Assembly: GCA_023434825.1 (NCBI GenBank)
Contig: JAEYSH010000160.1
Span: forward strand, 1-14,122
Direction: 5' to 3'
Origin: Methanobacteriota archaeon
GTDB lineage: Archaea; Methanobacteriota; Methanobacteria; Methanobacteriales; Methanobacteriaceae
Length of the DNA stretch: 14,122 bases
Under the pieces are notes generated by a model that worked only from the letters and a program-made list of their open reading frames with translations, did no database searches and was not told the DNA's origin. Shown here piece after piece: positions 7,519 to 14,122 of the stretch; positions within the stretch are counted from its first letter, which is position 1; each line of letters opens with the position of its first letter. The translations under genes were made by a program, and so were the position numbers.

Positions 7519-8607
7519 ATGGCATTTGACGGCCTGAAAAAAATCTTTGATATAATTGGTGGAGCAACTATTGACTCAAGTAAAAAAGTAGGTGAAGGAG
7601 TCCAAAAGCCAGTTAATAAAATTGGTAGCATCAAGTCTCCAGTAGGTAAAATGGGCGGAATAAAATCTATTTCTAGACCTGGAAATAAGGATAAAAAAAC
7701 TTCATTTAAACCTGAAAAGACATCTCCACGAGTTATTGAAAGAATGCAGATGGATAAAGATGAGATTCAGATGTTTAAAGAGCTCATCGATAAAAAATAC
7801 GAAAGGAAAGATAAATCCAAAGAAGAACAGGCCCAAAGGGATGTATATAATAAAGCTGCCCTTGAAGAACTCCTTAAAGAAGAAGATAAGGAAGGTTTAG
7901 ATCCTAAACTGATTATGGGTATGGGTGCTGTAGCTTTTGTCGTGGTCATGATTTTAATGATTGCTCTTGGTTTTGGGATTGAAATAGGCCTTGTTTTTGG
8001 AATGTTAATATTTTTAATGTCTGCTGTTATTGTATTTTTACCAAAACTTCAAAGTGGCAGTCGTTCATCAGAAGCATCAAGAGAATTACCTTTTGCATTA
8101 AGACAGATGGCCACAGAATTAAGAGCGGGTATTGGTCTTCATGAAAGTATGAAATCCGTTGCATTATCTGGATATGGTCCACTTTCAGAGGAATTTGCAC
8201 GTGCTTTAGAAGAAATTAAGTACGGTGAAACAACTGAAAATGCTTTAATTGATATGAGTGAACGTATAAATTCTGAAGGGCTTACAAGGGCGATATATCA
8301 GATAACAAGGACATTATCTAGTGGTGGAGATCTTTCACGTACATTAAATGTTATTGCTGAAGACACTGCTTATGAAATGAGAATGAAGCTTAAAGATTAT
8401 GCCCAAAAATTAAATTCATTTACCATGATATACATGTTTGTGGCCATATTGGGTCCAGTTATTCTCATGATCATGTTGATTGCTGCATCAACTGTTATGG
8501 GGCCGATGTTCCCTCCAATATTGCTTCTAATATTATATTTGTTCCTTTTCCCTATGATTGTAGGGTTTATGGCCTTTATGATTAAGAGATTGGAGCCGCA
8601 GATATAA
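7519..8607 (+). CDS. Type II secretion system F family membrane platform protein (TadC/GspF-like)
   Basis: The inner-membrane platform on which the adjacent ATPase acts. The 362-residue protein has a long cytoplasmic N-terminal part (about 1-130) that begins very basic and glycine-rich (KKVGEGVQKPVNKIGS...), then two close membrane segments (about 134-175), a cytoplasmic T2SSF domain containing LPFALRQMATELRAGIGLHE and the repeated-helix pattern through LSSGGDLSRTLNVIAEDTA, and two more membrane segments at the C-terminus (about 297-355). This is the archaeal single-domain F architecture. ATG at 7519 is preceded by GGTGGT at a suitable spacing. It is followed by a T-tract region, suggesting that the two-gene unit ends here. 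Confidence 0.9.
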   Translation: MAFDGLKKIFDIIGGATIDSSKKVGEGVQKPVNKIGSIKSPVGKMGGIKSISRPGNKDKKTSFKPEKTSPRVIERMQMDKDEIQMFKELIDKKYERKDKSKEEQAQRDVYNKAALEELLKEEDKEGLDPKLIMGMGAVAFVVVMILMIALGFGIEIGLVFGMLIFLMSAVIVFLPKLQSGSRSSEASRELPFALRQMATELRAGIGLHESMKSVALSGYGPLSEEFARALEEIKYGETTENALIDMSERINSEGLTRAIYQITRTLSSGGDLSRTLNVIAEDTAYEMRMKLKDYAQKLNSFTMIYMFVAILGPVILMIMLIAASTVMGPMFPPILLLILYLFLFPMIVGFMAFMIKRLEPQI

Positions 8608-8636
8608 TAAAGAAATTATCAACAATTAATACAAAT

Positions 8637-8687
8637 TATTTTTTTTTAAATTAAATATCTTTTTAGAATTTTTTTACTTTGATTTTT
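8637..8687 (+). terminator. T-tract terminator region after the secretion unit
   Basis: Successive T runs on the plus strand (nine T at 8639-8647, then TCTTTTT, TTTTTTTA and ATTTTTA) begin about 30 bases after the stop codon. Archaeal factor-independent termination uses such U-tracts without needing a strong hairpin; none is evident here. Confidence 0.6.
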
Positions 8688-8834
8688 AAAAACCTGTTAA
8701 AAAAAAGTAATATTAAAGTTTATTTTTCTTTGAAAGTTGCAATATTTTCCTCATAAAATAGAAGAATAAATAAGAGGATGATTAATACAAATAAAGTTCG
8801 TTATTACAAATTCTTCATTTTCAAAAATATTATA

Positions 8835-8848
8835 ATAAAGTTTATATA
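8835..8848 (+). promoter_or_regulatory. Promoter of the cdh operon (BRE plus TATA box)
   Basis: ATAAAG followed by TTTATATA (8841-8848) fits an archaeal BRE and TATA box. Initiation about 25 bases downstream, near 8870, would leave a leader of roughly 35 bases carrying the GGTGAT ribosome site before the cdhA start. Confidence 0.6.
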
Positions 8849-8894
8849 ATTTGATATCTACAGTTAAAATATCATTATAAATCATTAATAATTT

Positions 8895-8900
8895 GGTGAT
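8895..8900 (+). promoter_or_regulatory. Ribosome binding site for cdhA
   Basis: GGTGAT, matching the archaeal 16S rRNA tail, lies 4 bases before GTG 8905. The same hexamer precedes cdhB by 3 bases. It overlaps the in-frame TTG 8893 and GTG 8896, which makes those unlikely starts. Confidence 0.55.
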
Positions 8901-8904
8901 AACT

Positions 8905-11259
8905 GTGGCACACAGACCTAAACCTAAAGAATTCAAAGATGATTTCTGGAAATCAAAAAATATAAGCGTCTCAATCGGTGATATAGTTGAAACTGAGGGT
9001 AGAGAAGAAGCTCCTGAGGTAATGGGGCCAACTCCTAAGCCTAATATAACTGATCTAAGATCATGGGACATGAAATTATTAGAAAGATACGAACCATTTT
9101 ACGCACCATTTTGTGATATGTGCTGTTTATGTACATACGGAAAATGTGATCTAACTGGAGGTAAAAAAGGAGCGTGTGGTATAGATATAGAAGCTCAACA
9201 AGCTAGAATAGTACTTTTAGCATGTTGTATTGGATCAGCAGCTCACTCCGGTCACGCAAGGCACCTTTTAGATTATCTTATTGAGAAGAAAGGAAAAGAT
9301 TTCCCTGTAGACCTGGGAATGAATATAGAAATTGAAGCACCTATAATGAGAGTACTTCTTGGTAAAAAACCTAAAACATTAGGTGATTTAAGAGATGCAC
9401 TCGATTACCTTGAAGAACAAATGGTACACCTTTTATCTGCTTGTCACACCGGACAAGAAGGAAAAAGTGTTGATTTTGAATCCAAAGCACTTCATGCAGG
9501 TTTAATGGATAACCTTGGAAAAGAAATTGGAGATATTGCACAAATTGTAGCTCTTAATATGCCCAAAGGTGAAGATGCACCTCTGGTTGAACTAGGATTT
9601 GGTACAATTGATAAAGAAAAACCAGTTGTTTTATGTATAGGGCATAATGTTGCTCCAGGTGCAGGAATTATTGACTATATGGAAGATAATGATCTTGAAG
9701 ATGATGTAGAAGTATGCGGTATATGCTGCGCTGCATTGGATATAACAAGGTATAATCCTGGCGCTAAAGTTGTTGGACCAATCTCAAAACAACTCAAATT
9801 CGTAAGAAGTGGAGTTGCTGACGTTATAGTTGTTGACGAGCAATGTGTCAGAACTGATGTTCTTGAAGAAGCTAAAAAGAATAAAGCTGCTGTTATTGCA
9901 ACAACAGATAAGATATGTCTCGGACTTCCTGACATGACCAATGAAGATTCTGATAAAATTGTTAAACAACTCATAAATGATGAAATTGAAGGAGCATTAA
10001 TCCTCGATCCTGATAAAGTCGGTGAAGTGGCAACACGTGTTGCGATGCAAATAGCTAAAGGCCGTGAGGCATTAAAAATTCTGCCTGATCTTGATGAAAT
10101 TCAAGAAATGGCTAAAGAGTGTACTGAATGCGGTTGGTGTCAAAGAGTTTGTCCAAACAGCCAGCCAATGATGGATGCAGTAACTGGAGCAGCTAAAGGG
10201 GACTTTTCAGAATTCCAAAGATTATATGAAAATGATGTATGTTATACATGCGGTCGATGTGAACAGGAATGTGAAAGAGACCTTCCATTAATGTCCATGC
10301 TGGCAAAAGTAGGTGAACGATACGTTAAAGATGAAAAATTCAATGTTAGGGCTGGTAGAGGGCCTGTTCAAGACGTTGAAATAAGGCGTGTAGGTGCACC
10401 TATTGTTTTAGGTGATATACCTGGCGTTATAGCTTTTGTTGGATGTACAAACTATCCTGAAGGTGGAGAAGACGTTGCTAAAATGGCAGAGGAATTCCTT
10501 GAAAGAAATTATATTGTAGTAACCAGTGGATGCGGAGCCATGACTGTTGGTGAATACCGTGATGAAGAAGGAAAAACTCTCTATGAACGATACAGCGGCG
10601 ATTTCGATGCTAAAGGACTTGTAAATGTGGGTTCATGTGTTTCAAATGCCCATATACCTGGGGCATGTATTAAAATTGCAAATATCTTCGCTAAAAAGCC
10701 TCTTGAAGGAAACTTCGAAGAAATTGCAGATTATATATTAAACAGGGTTGGGGCTTGTGGTGTAGCATGGGGAGCTTACTCTCAGAAAGCTGCAGCAATT
10801 GCAACTGGTGTAAATCGATGGGGGATACCTGTAGTTGTAGGACCTCATGGAACTAAATATAGAAGATTATTCCTTGGAAGAACAGATAAGCCAGAAAAAT
10901 GGGAATTAAATGATCTAAGGGCTGGAGAAGTTGTTGAAGGTGAACCAGCACCAGAACATTTACTTTACGCTGCTGAAAATAGGGCAGAAGCAACAGTAGT
11001 AATTGCAAAACTTTGTATCAGACCTAATGATACTTCCAAAGGAAGACAAATCAAACTGAATCATTACATAGACCTTCACAAAAAGTACTTTGGTACATTA
11101 CCTGAAGATGTTTACAAGTTTGTAAGAGTTGAAAAAGACATTCCTATTACTTACAAAAAAGAAGTTATGGAAATGCTTGAAGAGAGAGGATGGGAACCAA
11201 GAGCACTTCCTCAAGAACCATCCACAATGGAATTCAGGGAAAAAGCAGAAGGTAAATAA
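8905..11259 (+). CDS. cdhA: CO dehydrogenase/acetyl-CoA synthase complex, alpha subunit
   Basis: The catalytic CO dehydrogenase subunit of the archaeal CODH/ACS complex, reducing CO2 to CO with electrons from ferredoxin to feed acetyl-CoA synthesis. At 784 residues it has the usual size. Seen: the N-terminal cluster motif CDMCCLCTYGKC...C (C70, C73, C74, C76, C81, C91) for the B/D clusters; two ferredoxin-type 4Fe-4S motifs (C406, C409, C412, C416 and C446, C449, C452, C456), the extra clusters typical of the archaeal subunit; and candidate C-cluster Ni-Fe ligands in family blocks GHNVAPG (H247), VCGICC (C271, C274, C275), C514, C543 and C578. The segment CGVAWGAYSQKAAA follows at about 618. 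Nothing is missing, so it should be active. GTG 8905 is chosen because GGTGAT precedes it; TTG 8893 would add four residues. It is the first gene of the operon, 10 bp before cdhB. In a hydrogenotrophic methanogen its role is mainly autotrophic carbon fixation. Confidence 0.96.
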   Translation: MAHRPKPKEFKDDFWKSKNISVSIGDIVETEGREEAPEVMGPTPKPNITDLRSWDMKLLERYEPFYAPFCDMCCLCTYGKCDLTGGKKGACGIDIEAQQARIVLLACCIGSAAHSGHARHLLDYLIEKKGKDFPVDLGMNIEIEAPIMRVLLGKKPKTLGDLRDALDYLEEQMVHLLSACHTGQEGKSVDFESKALHAGLMDNLGKEIGDIAQIVALNMPKGEDAPLVELGFGTIDKEKPVVLCIGHNVAPGAGIIDYMEDNDLEDDVEVCGICCAALDITRYNPGAKVVGPISKQLKFVRSGVADVIVVDEQCVRTDVLEEAKKNKAAVIATTDKICLGLPDMTNEDSDKIVKQLINDEIEGALILDPDKVGEVATRVAMQIAKGREALKILPDLDEIQEMAKECTECGWCQRVCPNSQPMMDAVTGAAKGDFSEFQRLYENDVCYTCGRCEQECERDLPLMSMLAKVGERYVKDEKFNVRAGRGPVQDVEIRRVGAPIVLGDIPGVIAFVGCTNYPEGGEDVAKMAEEFLERNYIVVTSGCGAMTVGEYRDEEGKTLYERYSGDFDAKGLVNVGSCVSNAHIPGACIKIANIFAKKPLEGNFEEIADYILNRVGACGVAWGAYSQKAAAIATGVNRWGIPVVVGPHGTKYRRLFLGRTDKPEKWELNDLRAGEVVEGEPAPEHLLYAAENRAEATVVIAKLCIRPNDTSKGRQIKLNHYIDLHKKYFGTLPEDVYKFVRVEKDIPITYKKEVMEMLEERGWEPRALPQEPSTMEFREKAEGK

Positions 11260-11260
11260 A

Positions 11261-11266
11261 GGTGAT
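11261..11266 (+). promoter_or_regulatory. Ribosome binding site for cdhB
   Basis: GGTGAT in the 10-bp gap between cdhA and cdhB, 3 bases before ATG 11270. It supports translation of cdhB from the same message as cdhA. Confidence 0.6.
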
Positions 11267-11269
11267 TAG

Positions 11270-11779
11270 ATGAACGAAAGAGTAATCCCGTGGCAACCAA
11301 CGGTTATTGCAGGACCTAAGCAGGCGTTGCTTGTAACTCCAGAAACAGCGCAGATGATGCTTCAAAAGGCAAAAAGACCTTTAATGGTAATTGGGCCCCT
11401 TATAAAGGACAGTCCGGTTTTAGGGCTTGCAACAAAGATTGCTGACAAATGGAATATTCCTATTGTTAGTACTGGAGATACCTTTAAAGTGCTTAATGAA
11501 ACAGGAATTGAAAGTAAGCCTTATGGAGTAGTTGAAATTATTAATCTGCTTAAAGATCCAGATTGGAATGGTATAAATGGAGAAGGGCAGCATGATTTAG
11601 TCATGTTTATAGGTGTAATTTATTATATGGGTTCACAGGGACTTTCCACCCTGAAACATTTTGCACCTCACCTAAAGACTTTAACAATCTGTAAATTTTT
11701 CCATTCAAATGCAGATGCATCATTCCCTAACATGAAAGATGAGGAATGGCTTAAATATCTGGAAAAATTAGCGGAATAA
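11270..11779 (+). CDS. cdhB: CO dehydrogenase/acetyl-CoA synthase complex, epsilon subunit
   Basis: The small accessory subunit that forms the alpha2-epsilon2 CODH component with CdhA. The 169 residues match the usual family length of about 170. The protein reads as a single soluble alpha/beta Rossmann-like domain: GPKQALLVTPETAQMMLQ near the N-terminus, then KRPLMVIGPL and WNIPIVSTGDT, and a second half with HDLVMFIGVIYYMGSQGL. No cysteine cluster is present, consistent with a subunit that carries no metal. Its biochemical role is not settled; a part in electron transfer or flavin binding has been proposed for the family. ATG 11270 follows a GGTGAT ribosome site. The 45 bp to cdhC contain a short T-rich stretch. 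Confidence 0.94.
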   Translation: MNERVIPWQPTVIAGPKQALLVTPETAQMMLQKAKRPLMVIGPLIKDSPVLGLATKIADKWNIPIVSTGDTFKVLNETGIESKPYGVVEIINLLKDPDWNGINGEGQHDLVMFIGVIYYMGSQGLSTLKHFAPHLKTLTICKFFHSNADASFPNMKDEEWLKYLEKLAE

Positions 11780-11824
11780 TCTTTTTATAACTTTTTTAAA
11801 AATCATAATCATGGAGGAAATTCA

Positions 11825-13213
11825 ATGTTTGAAGATATACCTGTTGATGTTAGTCCAATGTATGAAGGGGAACGTATAAGATCGGCGAACATGTTCGTTG
11901 AACTTGCAGGTCCAAAATCTTCTGGTGCAGAACTCGTTCAAGTAGCAGAGGACGTTGAAGACGGAGCATTAGAAGTAGTAGGGCCAGAACTATCTGAAAT
12001 GACCGAAGGAGAAATTTATCCGTTTGGAATATCGGTGAAAATTCAAGGAGAAAAACTGGAAAAAGAGCTTGAAGGTGTTATAGAACGTAGAATACATGAA
12101 CTCTGTAACTATGTGAAGGGATTCATGCATTTGAATCAGAGAGACCAGATCTGGTGTCGTGTAAGTAAAGAAGCCCTTGAAGCAGGCTTTAAGCTTGAAC
12201 ACCTTGGAAAGGCGCTTTCAATTCTTCTTAAAGAAGAATTCCCAATTATTGAAAAGATATCTGTAAGCGTATTTACAGATGAAAGCGAAGTAGAAGCATT
12301 CCTGGAAACTGCAAGAGCAGCATATGAGGTTCGTGATGCAAGAGCAAGAGAACTAAGCGATGAAGATGTTGATGTTTTCTATGGCTGTGTAATGTGCCAG
12401 TCATTTGCACCAAGCCACGTCTGTGTTGTTACACCAGATAGAACTGCACTTTGTGGGGCTATAAACTGGTTTGACTGCAGAGCAGCAGCTAAAATGGATC
12501 CTGATGGTCCTATTTTTGAAGTATCAAAAGGTGAAGTTTTAGATGCAGAAAAAGGGGAATACAGCGACGTAAACGTTATGGTTTCAGATAGATCACAGGG
12601 AATGACCGATAGAGTATTTTTACACAGCGTATTTGAATATCCGCACACATCTTGTGGATGTTTTGAGGCTGTTGCATTTTATATACCCGAACTTGATGGA
12701 ATTGGACTTGTAGATCGTGATTTTAGAGGGGAAACTCCACTTGGAATACCATTTTCAGCAATGGCTGGACAATGTTCTGGTGGAAAACAGGTAGAAGGAT
12801 TTACAGGATTAAGTATGGAATACATGAGGTCACCTAAATTTTTACAGGCTGACGGAGGATATGAAAGAGTAATCTGGATGCCTAAAGAAATTAAAGATTC
12901 ACTAACTGATTTTATTCCTGAAGATTTAATTGAAAAGATTCCAACTGAAGAAGATGCAGGAAGCATTAAAGAAATTAGAAGGTTCTTAAGAGAGCATGAA
13001 CACCCAATAATGGAAAGATTAGCACAGGCTAAAGAAGCAGTTGAAGAAGCTGAAGAAATTGAAGAAATTTCAGAAGAACCTGAATTCACAGGTGCTCCAA
13101 TGGCTCAAGTAGCATATGCTCCAGAACTTTCAATGCCTGCAGGCGGCGGAGTTAAAATAGTGCTTAAAAACGCAAAAATCTACGCTGAAAAGGTAATAAT
13201 CAAAAGGAAATAA
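11825..13213 (+). CDS. cdhC: CO dehydrogenase/acetyl-CoA synthase complex, beta subunit (acetyl-CoA synthase)
   Basis: Catalyses assembly or cleavage of acetyl-CoA at the Ni-Ni-[4Fe-4S] A-cluster, using CO from CdhA and a methyl group from the corrinoid protein. The A-cluster ligands are plain: FYGCVMCQSF (C188, C191) and TSCGCFEA (C277, C279). The Cys-Gly-Cys pair holds the distal nickel. Further cysteines lie in TALCGAINWFDCRAAA. The 462 residues are typical of the archaeal form, which lacks the N-terminal CODH-docking domain of bacterial ACS. After the catalytic core comes a strongly acidic linker (about 400-420, EAVEEAEEIEEISEEPE) and then a small tail ending in a lysine-rich KVIIKRK, as in other archaeal CdhC proteins; the linker may tether the tail for contact with other subunits. 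ATG 11825 has a GGAGG ribosome site 7 bases upstream. It precedes cooC by 14 bp. Confidence 0.96.
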   Translation: MFEDIPVDVSPMYEGERIRSANMFVELAGPKSSGAELVQVAEDVEDGALEVVGPELSEMTEGEIYPFGISVKIQGEKLEKELEGVIERRIHELCNYVKGFMHLNQRDQIWCRVSKEALEAGFKLEHLGKALSILLKEEFPIIEKISVSVFTDESEVEAFLETARAAYEVRDARARELSDEDVDVFYGCVMCQSFAPSHVCVVTPDRTALCGAINWFDCRAAAKMDPDGPIFEVSKGEVLDAEKGEYSDVNVMVSDRSQGMTDRVFLHSVFEYPHTSCGCFEAVAFYIPELDGIGLVDRDFRGETPLGIPFSAMAGQCSGGKQVEGFTGLSMEYMRSPKFLQADGGYERVIWMPKEIKDSLTDFIPEDLIEKIPTEEDAGSIKEIRRFLREHEHPIMERLAQAKEAVEEAEEIEEISEEPEFTGAPMAQVAYAPELSMPAGGGVKIVLKNAKIYAEKVIIKRK

Positions 13214-13227
13214 CTAGGGGTAACTTA

Positions 13228-13983
13228 GTGATAATAGCAGTAAGCGGAAAAGGAGGAGTAGGAAAAACTCTAGTATCCTCTCTTCTGATTAAGTCTTTAA
13301 CTGGTACTGGTAAAGATATACTTGCAATAGATGCTGATCCTGACTCTAACTTGCCAGAAGCACTTGGAATAGATGTGGAGCGAACGGTAGGGGATGTTAG
13401 GGAAGAACTTAAAAAGGACACTGCCGCAGGAAATATTCCATCTGGTGCAAATAAATGGGATATACTCGATTATAAAATCATGGAATCTGTAATTGAAACT
13501 CCAGAATTTGATCTTCTTGTAATGGGAAGGCCAGAAGGAAGCGGATGTTACTGTGCAGTAAATAATATGCTTAGAAAAATTATTGAGACACTTTCATCAA
13601 ACTATGACATTATTGTTATTGATACTGAGGCCGGCCTTGAACATTTAAGCAGAAGAACAACTCAAAATGTTGATATCATGCTTGTAGTAACTGATACATC
13701 GAAAAGAGGTATTTTAACTGCACAAAGAATAGGTGAACTTTCAAAAGAGTTGGATATCAGTTTTAAAGAACTTTATCTAATTGTTAACAGAGTTAAGCCT
13801 GATAATGAAGTTGAAGTGTTTAAAAAAGTAAATGAAACTGGATTAAATGTTATTGGCACTATATACGAAGATGAAATCGTTTCAGACTATGATTTTGAAG
13901 GAACACCTTTAATTAATCTTCCAGAGGATTCAAATGCAAATGCTGCTATTTCAAAAATAATAACCGAATTAAAGTTAAGATAA
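13228..13983 (+). CDS. cooC: CooC-family nickel insertion ATPase (CODH/ACS maturation)
   Basis: A MinD/ParA-like P-loop ATPase of 251 residues, the nickel chaperone family for carbon monoxide dehydrogenase. Seen: the deviant Walker A GKGGVGKT (residues 7-14, signature K8), IDADPDSNLPEALG (about 33-46), the Cys-X-Cys motif GCYCA (C107, C109) that binds nickel or zinc at the dimer interface in CooC, and Walker B-like IIVIDTEAGLEHLSRRT. Family knowledge: ATP binding drives dimerisation and metal transfer into the CODH C-cluster; related proteins may serve the ACS A-cluster. Its place between cdhC and cdhD, in the same operon, points to maturation of this complex. GTG 13228 is the start, with GGGG 7 bases upstream; the protein begins directly at the first strand, as usual for the family. 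Confidence 0.93.
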   Translation: MIIAVSGKGGVGKTLVSSLLIKSLTGTGKDILAIDADPDSNLPEALGIDVERTVGDVREELKKDTAAGNIPSGANKWDILDYKIMESVIETPEFDLLVMGRPEGSGCYCAVNNMLRKIIETLSSNYDIIVIDTEAGLEHLSRRTTQNVDIMLVVTDTSKRGILTAQRIGELSKELDISFKELYLIVNRVKPDNEVEVFKKVNETGLNVIGTIYEDEIVSDYDFEGTPLINLPEDSNANAAISKIITELKLR

Positions 13984-14020
13984 TGATTTAGGATTTTAGA
14001 TAAAGAAAGGATGTGGGTAA

Positions 14021-14122
14021 ATGGATAAAATGACACAACTTCTTAAACTGCTTGAAAATACAGATACAATAGAGTTAAATGAGTTCAGGATGGATTTTGA
14101 TGAACTTGAACTTCATTTAATG
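14021..14122 (+). CDS. cdhD: CO dehydrogenase/acetyl-CoA synthase complex, delta subunit, N-terminal fragment
   Basis: Only 34 codons fall in the window (MDKMTQLLKLLENTDTIELN...), and the frame is open at the right edge. The N-terminus and the place directly after cooC fit the delta subunit of the corrinoid iron-sulfur protein, a TIM-barrel protein that with the gamma subunit CdhE carries the methyl group between tetrahydromethanopterin and CdhC. The call rests largely on gene order, since the conserved core lies outside the window. ATG 14021 is preceded by AAAGGATG and GTGGGT; an ATG three codons later is an alternative. The gap to cooC is 37 bp. Confidence 0.8.
   Translation, partial: MDKMTQLLKLLENTDTIELNEFRMDFDELELHLM

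Larger units (their letters stand above)
8608..8904. other. Intergenic region between the secretion unit and the cdh operon
   Basis: About 297 bp of very AT-rich DNA. The left part holds T-tracts that probably terminate the secretion unit; the right part holds the cdh promoter. A 12-bp direct repeat, ATTAATACAAAT, occurs at 8625-8636 and 8781-8792 and may be chance. No gene is supported. Confidence 0.7.

Noticed and set aside
8625..8792. 12-bp direct repeat ATTAATACAAAT in the intergenic region before cdhA
   Set aside because: Very AT-rich and only two copies; not distinguishable from chance by eye.
8861..8905. Possible hairpin CAGTTA...TAACTG around the cdhA ribosome site
   Set aside because: The arms are only 6 bp, the left arm probably lies upstream of the predicted transcription start, and no riboswitch-like structure is visible.
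13021..13085. Glu-rich repeat-like stretch near the end of cdhC
   Set aside because: It is an in-frame acidic linker of the kind found in archaeal CdhC proteins, not an insertion or a DNA repeat element.
12379..13089. Long minus-strand open frames opposite cdhC, and others opposite cdhA, the ATPase and the methyltransferase
   Set aside because: They are shadows of well-supported genes, with Ser-rich low-information translations and no conserved motifs.

Overview
The window looks like chromosomal DNA from a methanogenic archaeon of the order Methanobacteriales, most likely a mesophilic Methanobacterium-type organism. This is inferred from the archaeal-type CODH/acetyl-CoA synthase operon, the AT-rich intergenic DNA with archaeal TATA-like boxes, the GGTGAT and GGAGG ribosome binding sites, and the archaeal GspE/TadC pair. 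I saw no rRNA, tRNA, CRISPR array or insertion sequence.

Layout. (1) Positions 1-2612, minus strand: a two-gene carbohydrate unit. A sugar-porter family MFS transporter is followed 17 bp later by a GH15 glucoamylase/trehalase-like enzyme that runs off the left edge. (2) 2613-2992: an AT-rich divergent intergenic region with a plausible TATA box flanked by a perfect 12-bp inverted repeat. (3) 2993-4255, plus strand: an orphan TctA-family membrane permease. (4) 4273-5638, minus strand: a SAM-dependent methyltransferase with a cysteine-rich N-terminus, then a small protein with a GIY-YIG-like pattern. (5) 5696-8607, plus strand: a GspE/TadA-type secretion ATPase and its TadC/GspF-type membrane platform protein, the core of an archaeal type IV pilus-like machine. 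The ATPase and the methyltransferase are divergent and share a promoter region of about 50 bp. (6) 8608-8904: T-tract terminator region, then the promoter of the next operon. (7) 8905 to the right edge, plus strand: cdhA, cdhB, cdhC, cooC and the first 34 codons of cdhD.

The cdh operon encodes the CODH/ACS complex. CdhA (with CdhB) reduces CO2 to CO, CdhC joins CO, a methyl group and CoA into acetyl-CoA, CooC is the nickel-insertion ATPase, and CdhD is part of the corrinoid methyl carrier. In a hydrogenotrophic methanogen this is the autotrophic carbon fixation route. The key metal ligands are visible in each subunit.

The least ordinary parts are the sugar porter plus GH15 pair in a presumed autotroph, the Cys-rich methyltransferase with its GIY-YIG-like neighbour, the inverted repeat around the TctA promoter, and the opposite charge of the N-terminal tails of the secretion ATPase and its platform protein. 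I did not find a clearly new multi-gene system.
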